From Crocodylus rhombifer (Eukaryota > Chordata > Crocodylia > Crocodylidae): a stretch of DNA of 64,000 nt. Shown in pieces: positions 44,210 through 53,709 of the stretch. Where the stretch lies: contig JAVSML010000046.1 of assembly GCA_038503035.1 (NCBI GenBank), forward strand, positions 627,662 to 691,661, given 5' to 3'. The notes beneath the pieces were generated by a model that saw only the letters and a program-made list of their open reading frames with translations, was not told where the DNA came from and did not search any database. Both the position numbers and the translations under genes were made by a program. Within the stretch, counting starts at the first letter, position 1. Each line of letters opens with the position of its first letter.

Positions 44210-46312
44210 GTTCAAGCACTCCCCATTTTTCCTTTGGAAGCTGTGCTATCTGCAGGCCCCTATCCTTGGGGCGCAGCAGGACACAATTCCTCTGCGCAGG
44301 AAGGTGGGAAAAGGGCCCAAGAAACCTTCATGGCTGAGTGCAGATATCCAGGATGCCCTGAGGACAAAGAAAAAAGTGTACTGGCGGTGGAAGCAGGGCG
44401 CAGGGACAAAGGAGGAGTACACCTCCCTGACCTGAGCTTGTAGGGATTTGGTAAGGAAAGCTAAATCAGCACTGGACCTTAAATTAGCTTCTGAGATTAA
44501 GCATAACAAACAGTCCTTTTTCAAGTATATAGGTAGCAAGAAGAAGTCTCAGGGTAACATTAGATCCCTACGGGGCAGGGCAGGGCAGTTGGTGACGTAC
44601 GCGCGAGAGAAGGCAGAACTCTTCAACGAGTTCTTTGCCTCCGTGTTCCTGTCTGCTGACAATGGGGTGCTCTTGGGTGACAGCGTAGAGAGGCCCAGGA
44701 AGGATACGAGTCTCCCGACTGTTAGTTCAGACCTAGTTAAGGATTACCTGGAGGGCTTAGATGTGTCCAAGTCGGCGGGCCTGGATGACCTTCATCCGCG
44801 GGTGCTGAGAGAATTGGCTGGTGTCATCGCGGAGCCATTGGCACAACTGGTCGAGGACTCCTGGTGCTCAGGCCAAGTCCCTGAGGACTGGAAAAGGGCC
44901 AATGTGGTTCCTATTTTCAAGAAGGGGAGGAAGGAAGAGCCTGGCAACTACAGGCCAGTCAGCCTCACTTCTATCCTGGGGAAGGTCTTTGAAAAAATTA
45001 TCAAGGGCCACATTTGTGAGAGCCCTGCAGGGGAAATGATGTTGAGGGGTAACCAACATAGGTTCGTGCAAGGCCGATCCTGCCTGACTAACCTGGTCTC
45101 TTTCTATGCCCAGGAATCAAAGAGCTTAGATGGGAAGGAGGAAGTCGATGCCATCTTCTTAGATTTCCAGAAGGCCTTCGACCCAGTGTCCCATCCAATT
45201 CTGGTGGGCAAGCTGAGGGACTGCGGCATTGACAAATGCACGGTCACACGAGTGGCAAACTGGCTTCAGGGGCGCACCCAGAGGGTGGTGGTGGATGGGC
45301 CGATGTCGACGTGGGAGGGTGTGGGCAGCGGAGTCCTTCAGGGCTCGGTCCTTGGGCCAGTGCTGTTCAATATCTTCATTAGCGACCTGGACGAGGGTGT
45401 GGAGAGCACCCTGTTCAAGTTCGCTGATGACACCAAGCGGTAGGGTAAAGTGAATACACTGGCAGGCAGGGACCGCATCCAGGTAGACCTGGATAGGTTA
45501 GAGAAGTGGGCGGATCTGAACAGGATGCGGTTCAATAAGGACAAGTGCAGGGTGCTGCACCTGGGGAGAGGGAACCAGCATTATGGTTACAGGTTAGGGG
45601 CTGACCCTCTCGGCAGCACAGAGGCAGAGAGGGATCTTGGAGTCAGGACTGACTCCAGGATGAACATGAGTCACCAATGCAATGAAGCAATAGGCAGAGC
45701 CAACCGCACCCTGTCATACATCAACAGGGGCATCACTAACAGGTCGAGAGAGGTCTTGCTCCCCCTCTATGCGGCGCTGGTCAGGCCGCAGCTGGAGTCC
45801 TGTGTCCAGTTCTGGGCACCGCACTTCCAGAGGGATGTAGAGAACCTGGAGAGGGTCCAGAGGAGGCCACTCGTATGGTTGGGGGCCTCTGTAGCCAGCT
45901 CTATGAGGAGAGGCTGAGGGACCTGAATCTCTTTAGTCTCCACAAGAGGAGACTGAGGGGGGATATTGTGGCTGCCTACAGCCTTATCAGGGGCCACCAG
46001 CGGGGAAAGTCTGTTCACCAGGGCCCATCTTGGAGTCACCAGGAACAATGGCCACAAGCTGAGGGAGGATAGGTTTAGGTTAGATATTAGGAAGAACTAC
46101 TTCACTGTAAGGGTGGCCAGAGCCTGGAATGGGCTTCCCAGAGAGGTGGTGCTCTCACCTTCCCTGGAGATCTTCAAGAGGAGACTGGATAGGCACCTGG
46201 CTGGGGTCTTATGACCCCTGCCACCCCCAGTGCTCCTTCCTGCCCATGGCAGGGCATCGGACTAGATGATCTGTCTAGGTCCCTTCCCACTCATTGATTC
46301 TATGATTCTATG
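44210..46312 (+). mobile_element. CR1 LINE, 5'-truncated, older subfamily
   Basis: 2.1 kb of plus-strand CR1. It opens inside the linker between endonuclease and reverse transcriptase (KVYWRWKQGAGTKEEYTSL) and ends at the CR1 3' terminus, which has ACTAGATGATCTGTCTAGGT and the octamer tail TGATTCTATGATTCTATGAA at about 46293-46314. Its coding frame is described separately as a pseudogene. It differs at many residues from the young copies at 29321 and 56505, so it belongs to another lineage. Confidence 0.95.
44448..46214 (+). pseudogene. CR1 ORF2 reverse transcriptase, inactivated
   Basis: 44448-45443 reads 331 codons: the RT fingers ([20 protein letters not shown]), [54 protein letters not shown] and the active site FADDTK. 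The next codons are CGG TAG, a nonsense change where the young copy has Leu-Trp. The same frame continues ([33 protein letters not shown]) to 45917. A frameshift near 45868 moves the reading to [20 protein letters not shown], and a second near 46005 moves it back to [16 protein letters not shown] and [11 protein letters not shown] (stop at 46214). One nonsense and two frameshift lesions in this part, and the endonuclease is absent. Confidence 0.9.
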
Positions 46313-46609
46313 AATGGAGGTTCATGAAGCCAGAAGTTGGAAGCACAAGAGGGAGCAGGACTGTGTTGTTTAATGGCTAGTGTGTACACTGGGAAGGAGG
46401 GGATCCTGGATTGCTGCCCCTGCTCCCAGAACTGTTGATAGAGTTTACCTCAAATGGTCAGATTAAAAACAAACTTGAAGTCGCTTAGCAAACTTGTCCA
46501 TTAATTTTTCCCCGTCTTGAAAATATATCCAAGTGCAATACTTGGTTGTATAAAGAAGAAGTATGGGATGAGATGCCATTTTACCTCTGTATATAGCATT
46601 GGTGATAAT
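46313..46609. other. Nothing recognised
   Basis: Short spacer after the CR1 tail. Confidence 0.3.
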
Positions 46610-47030
46610 GTAATATGGCATATAAGGCTGGTATCCAGCTTTTAAAAGATGCTGATAAATCAGATAGAAGTTACAGAAAAGAGATATAAAAGTGATTAGA
46701 GGGTGGAAGAAAATGCCTTACGATGAGAAACTTAATGAAGTCAGCTTGTTTAGCTTATCAAAAACAGCCAGAGGTGATTACACTGTAGGACTACGTTCAC
46801 AGGAAAAAAATACTGGCTACCCTGTAACCCAGTGAAAAATGGTGTATCATGAACTAATGGCTAGAAGCTGAAGTTAGACCAATTCGTAATAGAAAGAAGG
46901 TATAAATTTTACAGAAAGTATAATTAGCCATTTTAGTAATCTACCAAAGAAACAGACATTGCTCATACCAATTGAAACTGGAGGCCTTTCAGAGACATAC
47001 CCTTTAGCTAAATGTGGTTAAATAAGGCAA
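46610..47030 (+). mobile_element. Ancient CR1/L3-like remnant
   Basis: TGAGAAACTTAATGAAGTCA, TTGTTTAGCTTATCAAAAAC and ACACTGTAGGACTACGTTC follow the order of the LINE C-terminal region (LFSLSK-like). Strongly diverged, no frame left. Confidence 0.45.
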
Positions 47031-47078
47031 GCTGTTTTTCTCAGCACGGTATGTGCTATACAGCAGGTCTGTCAGCCT

Positions 47079-47381
47079 GGGCACATCTACAGATGCCCCT
47101 ATGGTGCCGTTGTTACTGTGCCATCATTTAGTACTTCCTTTTGGAAGGCTTTCTTTAAAGCACAGCATGCAGCACTCCTTAAGAAACTCAAGGCGGTCCA
47201 AAAGGAAGTACTAAACGATGGTGCAGTAACAGCCTGTACTGCGCCATCCGCGTGATGCATGCTTATTTTTACCTGAGACATGCTACACCGAGGGAGTCTG
47301 TCACTATGGTGATGTAGCTGCAGCATCATGGTTTCTGCCCGCCGATGCTATGGCAATGTAGCATCGCATGTAGATGCGCCC
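47079..47381. mobile_element. MITE with fold-back core, about 300 bp
   Basis: Left end GGGCACATCTACAGATGC; right end GCATGTAGATGCGCCC. Inside, TTACTGTGCCATCATTTAGT and ACTTCCTTTTGGA (47112-47144) pair with TCCAAAAGGAAGTACTAAAC and GATGGTGCAGTAA (47197-47229). It contains one arm of a separate 33-bp inverted repeat shared with 47483-47515. Confidence 0.72.
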
Positions 47382-47657
47382 CCTGTGATAGACTGCAGAA
47401 CTGACTAAATAAATTAGTGGCCCCTTCTGGTTTTAAACTCTGTGAATATTCAAGAGATGATGCCAAGGAAGACAGGCTCCCATTTCTTAAGGAGTGCTGC
47501 ATGGTGTCCTTTAAAGTAGAAAGATGACAAGCAGAAGGGAGATCCTTGCAGGTCAGTCTAGGAACACAGTTTGTGAGATGGTATAAGTTTAATATCTGTG
47601 TATTCAAATGTTATCTGTAATCTCCATGGGAGATTACCACATCCTGTGTTATACAAT

Positions 47658-48625
47658 GTGTCGCGGGGCACCCCCATGCCCCGCTTCTAGGGAGGCTCAA
47701 CCTCGGGAGGGGGAGAGGTGTAGCAGGGCACTAGGGTGCCTGCTACTGGCATTAGGAATAAGGGCTGAGGAAGCTCCCTGAGATAGTACAGGTGTTGGTT
47801 GCCGGAGCAGCCAGGCTGGTCACAAGACCAGAAGGGGGCAGGGCCGGGCCTTTATAAACAGCCCAGGCCAAAGCTTAGCAGTAGTTCCTTTCTGACAGCT
47901 TGAGGTGCAGGAGAGCTGAGCAGGGTAAAGATGAGCGGCGTGGCCTGAATGCAGAAGGGGCTGCACCATGGTAAGGGCAGAGAGACCCCTGACAGGGAGG
48001 CCTTTGCAAGAGGGCCAGGTGGGCCTAGAATCTATGTTATAGCCAGGAGGCTTATCGCTGTGTTACAGCCGTTTGGCTTATGGTTCTGTTTAGTTCTTTG
48101 TGTTATACCGGAGGACCGGGTGAGGCTGTAGGGGTGCAAGGAGGCCTCACAGGGGCTCCCCAGTAGCTCGGGGGTTCCTGGTGCCCAGCGAGGGCACAGC
48201 GACTGGTGCCACAAGCTGGCTCGGCAGCACAGTGATTGGCGCCACAGCTGGCACAACGGGTGAGCGCCAGAGAGGTGCGGTGTGTGGGGTGTTGAGACCC
48301 CAGCCCGTGAGGGCGGTATCTTGCCCAGTAGGGTGTATGACCCAGGAAAGGGGTGTGGGGCCAGGTAAGGCTGAGGCCGCCTGAGCCCTGTGGTGAGAAG
48401 CCCCAGTGTGGGCAGGAAAGCGCGAGAAGCATGGGGCAGGCCCCAGAGAGGGCGAGTACCATGGGAAGCGCGGAGCACGGGCCCAGATGCGGGGGTGACC
48501 GCACAACGTACGAGAGGCAGGCCCTGGGGTGGGCGCTGCCTGGACAGGGAAAGCCCCGGAGGGGGGCAGGCCTAGTGAGAAGCCCCGGAAGAGGCTATTA
48601 ACTGGGACACTCAATGGCCAGCCAA
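47658..48625 (+). repeat. GC-rich LTR-like dispersed repeat
   Basis: Starts TGTCGCGGGGCACCCCCATG (TG start), with the inner palindrome GGGGCACCCCCATGCCCC. A TATA-like CTTTATAAACAG at about 47850 lies 30 bp before AGCTTAGCAGTAG. The 3' side holds imperfect direct repeats TGGTGCCACAAGCTGGC and TGGCGCCACAGCTGGC at 48205 and 48238. AATAAAATGAG at about 48642 is polyadenylation-like. These features suit a solo LTR plus leader or a short non-autonomous LTR element, but no gag/pol frame, clear primer site or target duplication is visible. Confidence 0.4.
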
Positions 48626-49017
48626 ATGTATGTATTTTAATAATAAAATGAGTGAAAGAGAGTGACAAAGCACTGGAAAAGCATGAAGAATAACAGCAAA
48701 GAAGAAATAAATGTAGATCTTACTTTACATACTGTTCTTGCCTCTCTCTGTGTCTCTGTCTCTCTCCCTCATGCTTCATGAAAACAAGTCTCCATTTTGA
48801 AAGCTAAATTTCTAAAAACACTTGAGTGCTAAAATTGGACATGCAAAGAAACCCTTCTATTGTGGGAGAAGGAACCCTTCTATTCAGCCTTAGTATTGTT
48901 ATAACCTAAGTATCGCTTGTGATAGCATAGTTCAATGTTTTGGGGGTGTTTTTTGTGAGTCCAATGCTAAGAACTAATAGGAGCTGCTCAGACATCATAG
49001 TAATATCTGAGCAGGAT

Positions 49018-49143
49018 GACAGACTGGTCCAGATCACTTCGAGTTGATCAGGACTATATATATAAAACAATCCATATAGGCATACCATCCTTCTCACCAC
49101 TTGCAGGCCCAGTGAATGTATTTATAAATATCATAATTATCAT
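49018..49143. repeat. Diverged direct repeat, copy 1
   Basis: GAGTTGATCAGGACTA, CATACCATCCTT, TCACCA, TGCAGGCCCA and GTATTTATAAATA appear in the same order at 49772-49905, with scattered substitutions and small indels. Confidence 0.8.
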
Positions 49144-49771
49144 ACTAATTCTGAATGAAGAAGTGTTAAAGTTACAATGGTTTTGCTACATTTCTATTGC
49201 CACAGGAATATGCTGAGGTAGCAGCTACATACTGGCGTTATTCAGCACCTGTCTGTCCACACCCCCAAACAGGATCCAGCTGTTATCCAGTCTGGCCATT
49301 TCTGCATTTCTATTCTCTCCCATTGTTTTTGGCTGGTTTAATACAGAGAAGTAAGTGGCAGGATGGCCAAAGCTTAAGGCCCACCATCCTCTACAACTCC
49401 GAGACATTTTCATGGAGACCAAAAAGAGGACATAGGTATCACTGAGTCCCAGTTAGATCAGCATTGTACACAGAAAAGGCAAACAAGACAAAATACAGCA
49501 TAAACTTCAGCAAAGCTAATTCTGGCTGCTTTCACTAGTGATCTCAATAAGTAAATTTCAGAAGTGTAAGAAGCAGTTTTTGCATCCTGGGCAGGAGCAG
49601 CAGTCAGGCCACTAGTGGCCGTGGCAAACCACCAATCTTGTGATCCCTCAAAATTGGCACCCAGACCTGGTGTCCCTCTTAACCATTCTTAGGTACACCA
49701 CAGGCAAACATCAACAGATACTAATAGTTTTCCATATGCAAGTCAGTGATGAATTTGGCAGCTAGTTTTCT

Positions 49772-49905
49772 GATCTATCACTTAGAGTTGATCAGGACTA
49801 ATATATATATCTAAGACCATCTGTATAGACATACCATCCTTATCACCATGTGCAGGCCCAATCAATGTGTTTATAAATAGTATGATTTTTATAAATAATT
49901 ACATT
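49772..49905. repeat. Diverged direct repeat, copy 2
   Basis: Second copy of the block at 49018-49143, same orientation, about 750 bp away; extended by an ATATATAT run. Confidence 0.8.
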
Positions 49906-50393
49906 TTAAATACACAGCAGATATAGCAGTTATGTGATAATGACTGATATACAGGTGGAACCCCATGCTACTGTAGTTACATTAATAATAAGAACATGAA
50001 CGGTACCAGAAACCCCATATTTCAGTACCCAAGCTGTCTCATTCAGTATTTTTGCACTACCATTTAGAAGTCTCCCAAAGTGAGGCTGAGCCAAAAGAGG
50101 AGGTTATTCATATAGGTTCTACTTATTCATCTATGCTATATTCACTATGAAGGCTCTCTAACTCTTTTCTGAAGCCCTTACTAGCAATGAGGCTAAGCAG
50201 TAACTGTGTGGAGTAGCCTCTACTGGCATAGATGGGGCTACTTGGTGGGAGCACAAGTCTCCATTTTGAAAGCTAAATTTCTAACAGAGGGCAAAATATA
50301 CTGTGACACATCAGGGAATTCTTGTACTATTCTGTAGTGTTTACATTGAAATGATTTGGCTTTCCAGCCTTTAGGAAGAAGTGTGGATAATTG

Positions 50394-51170
50394 TAGGAGT
50401 ATCTACATATGCAATAAGTGTGCCTGAATAAACTCTGGTGCAGTTCATACAAGAGTTTACTACTCCTCAAGGCAGCACTTACATGTATGCCCAGGACCAC
50501 AGCATGTTGAGCCAGGGTGGTACAGCCCAGGCTGTCAGGGAAGCTGCGGGTTCAGGAGCTGCTCTGCCCTGGCTCATCATACTGCAGAAGGGCTGGCTGG
50601 GGCATGATGATAGCACTGCAGCACCCTCATGCCCCAGCCAGTCCTGGTCAACATCTAGACATGCATTGCAGCAGTGCAAATAACCATCAGGCAACACTCA
50701 AAAGGTAGCCAAAGAAAATGATACAAAGATGCACTCAAAGTCGCCCTCAAGCTTGGAGGCACTGACACCAACAGCTGGGAGAAGCAAACTGTTGACCATT
50801 TGGCATGGTGCCACCTGGTCCACCAAGGCATGTGCCACTTTGAGGCCCAATGACTCATTACCAAGGTGGAATGGCAGCAACAGAGGAGGGAGAAGGAGAC
50901 CAACCCAGGGCTGTGAATCCCACTCCCCTGTGCAACAACATGCCTTCATTGCTGAAGAATGAATGCATCTAAAATTGGGTTCCTCACTCGCATGAGGACC
51001 CATCAAGCCTACTGAATGTCATCCTCAACTTCGAGGGACTGCCACTGCTGACTTATTGCAGGGTTAATTAGTTTATTCTGGCCTAATAGGGGTACACATG
51101 TACATGGTGACACTTTACTGTGGAGCTAATTAGTCAACTTTGCAGTAAAGTGCATGTGTAGATGCTCCTA
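50394..51170. mobile_element. TIR element, about 780 bp
   Basis: Left end TAGGAGTATCTACATATGCA; right end TGCATGTGTAGATGCTCCTA, an inverse with few changes. The right 80 bp contain a secondary inverted pair (TTTACTGTGGAGCTAATTAG and CTTTGCAGTAAAG). The core carries diverged, overlapping open frames without known domains. Same terminal motif (ATCTACA) as the smaller MITEs. Confidence 0.7.
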
Positions 51171-52663
51171 GTAAGTAGCATTTCATTCTCTATTCAGTTT
51201 GAACATGCAGGACCTCTACTATTATTTGTTCATTTGTTATGACGTGTATCCAACACCATGTGCATAAATAGAGTAGCTACAAACAACCTTTCATGGTTGC
51301 ATAGAAATAGCAGACCTTGTGCCATTTTCAAAGGTTTACCAGCCACTTACATTTCTGCCTACAAGGTATCTGAACCTTTCTAGGATTTGTTTACTAGCTG
51401 CATTTACCATGGGACTATAATCCCCATTGTCTCTCACATACTCAACGTTTGTTACAACTGAGCTTTTACACAGATGCTCCAGGTGCCCTCTTTAGGGCAC
51501 ATCTGACACAGCCCACCTCTGAAAAAGCAATCATTCAGTAGCTGATCAGCACCAGCCACTTCAATTTGAATGCCCACCCGGGTGTGCATCACTCTTGCTA
51601 GAGGTCACCACTTCCATTTTTGTTGATTTGTTGCAGTCTCTACTGATACAGTAACATCCATGCTTGCGAACAGATGAGTTCCAACCCTGTTAGCAAATTG
51701 TTTCAGTAAGGCCAGGCTACCTTTCTCAGACCAGAGATTTCTCATAGCATATTTCAACCTGGTAACCTTTGCAGCGTTGGATTAACTCCTCTAGTTCCCC
51801 CATGCATGTATTTATTCTACAGGTTTCTGGTGCCATATAAATTGCTGTGATATCTGTGGCAGCAGATCTTAGAGAGAAAGTGAATTTGTAAAATATCTTT
51901 ATTTTGGGGGTAACTTTTCTCTTCCTGTCCTACCAGCCTGTGAGTAGATGCAGCAGTCTGTGGTTTGCTTCCTCTTGAGCCCTTAAATTAAGGAGGGCTT
52001 CTCACTCACGGAACTCATGTTTCCTGCCTACGCCTCTAATAATTAGAATTAAGCCTTATTCACAGAAACAGGAAACATTTATGGATCCTGTTCTTTTCAG
52101 ATACAGATTAACTTCATACTGTATGCAGCAATGACTAAACACTTACTAAAAAAACAACTAGCATAAAACAAAAACAAACTGAAGAGGTGACATCTGTTAA
52201 ATGAATCTTCTCTTGGCTTTGCTTTGGAAATGTTAGCGGGTTATGGCATTTATCATCCCATGAATAGAATATTTGCATTAGCTGTTACATTACACCACAC
52301 TAGAAGACAAACATATTCTCTCTCCTACTCTTTCAGTGCCTACACATTTGCTGGAATGCAACTACTAATGAATACTTGGATATATTTTTCTATTTTCCAA
52401 GAAAAGCTTGTAGCCATTGTGCTTTCCTCCTATATCCCCCTACTACTTATTCTTTATCTGGTCCAGCAAGCCCAGCCATTCAAGTCCCTCTTTTAAAACC
52501 TACACTTGAAAACTGTATCTAGTGTAAGTAATCAACGTTAAAATTATATTCACTAAGAAAAAAATTCACCTCTGCATAGAAGGCTGTAAACTTGGGATGA
52601 TGTTGAACTCAAATGGCTCACTGCTTTTATGCTGACCCTCTGAACAGAGGAGAATTTCACCCA
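51171..52663. other. Nothing recognised
   Basis: AT-rich, no transposon ends, exons or RNA genes supported. Confidence 0.35.
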
Positions 52664-53709
52664 TAGGCACATCTACATGTGTTGTTAATGTGCCTGAATT
52701 TCTTGCGCATAAAATTCAGGTGCACTAGGGCACGCATGTGTGCCCTCACTGGCAGCAAACTGAACCCAACAGGAGCAGCCTAGCACATGGCTGCCCCCCT
52801 CCCCCTCCGCAGCAGCCAGGTGGAGCTCCAGACTCCCCTGGGTGCCGGCCCCAGGCTGGCAGGGGACTCCAGGGACAGCCCTGAGCTGGCAGGGGGCATG
52901 GGAGTCAGGTCTGGGCTTTGGGGGTTAGGGGAGCTGTCCCAGCTCTGGAGACCGCTCTCTTCCAGCCACACAGAGATCAGGGCTGGCCCTGAGCATCGGG
53001 GGTATGGGGTCCTTGTTCAGGGGGCAGCACCCCGCTAGCCTTGAGGAGATTGGGGTTGGTCTGGGGGGAAGATCCCAGCTATGCAGAGCTCCCAGACAGA
53101 CAGAGGACAGTGCTCACTGAGAGCCAGCCCCAGAGCAGGGTATGAGGCTGCCAAGTGGGCAGACACCTCCTTACCTTCCTTGATGACAAACTGATCCAGC
53201 AAGTTCATGTCAGGCTCCTTCCCCACCTGCAAGCAAATTAAGGGGAAAGATGAGGGTGCTGCTGCTGCTTGAGCATGGGGCATTACCCCAAGCCAGCACC
53301 ACTAAGCTGGGCTGTAATCCTGAGCTCTGCATGGCTGGGAACTTCCCCCAGAACCAGGACAGGTTCCCTTGGTGCCTGGGCCTTGGGGACAGCCCTGATC
53401 TCTGTGTGGCTGGGAAGGAGCTGCCCTGGAGCCAGGACTGCTTCCAATTCTCCCCAGAGGTGGGGCTTAGCCAGGCACCCTGATTTCCCTGCCTGGGCTG
53501 ACCAGGAGCAATTTGCTTCCAGTCAGCATTTACATGTGCACCTTGGAGCAGTAGTTTAAAGTGCCATTTTCTAGTACCTGTATCTGTAGGTACTAGCAAA
53601 TGACACTAATCTAGTTCACAGTAATTGCTGTGCACGTGTAAATGGTGATGCTTTATTGTGCAATAGATTGGTGTGATGCACAGTAAAGCATCCTGTGTAG
53701 ACATGCCCA
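52664..53709. mobile_element. TIR element, about 1.05 kb, GC-rich core
   Basis: Left end TAGGCACATCTACATGTG; right end TGTGTAGACATGCCCAA, an inverse with changes. Subterminal AT-rich stretches contain TAATGTGC, AATGCACAGTAAAGC-type words seen in the MITEs. The core (52760-53500) is GC-rich with imperfect internal repeats (GGGGACAGCCCTGA-like, TGCATGGCTGGGAA-like, GTGTGGCTGGGAA-like). An exon-like segment on the minus strand is reported at 53175-53226. Confidence 0.65.
53175..53226 (-). other. Exon-like segment inside the TIR element
   Basis: On the minus strand a 52-nt open segment lies between an acceptor with pyrimidines (CCCCTTAATTTGCTTGCAG|) and a donor (GGAAG|GTAAGG). It can be read as VGKEPDMNLLDQFVIKE plus one base. 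I do not recognise the protein. It may be a captured host exon, a transposase remnant or chance. Confidence 0.3.

Larger units (their letters stand above)
48626..50393. other. Unannotated DNA with internal duplications
   Basis: CT/GT-rich low complexity at 48741-48769. Direct repeats at 48783-48815 / 50252-50284 and at 49018-49143 / 49772-49905 are described as findings. 49560-49700 resembles the dispersed element at 32802. No gene. Confidence 0.4.

Noticed and set aside
48032..48668. Three overlapping frames of 133-173 codons on the minus strand
   Set aside because: GC-rich LTR-like repeat; all three phases are open and none has a recognisable domain.
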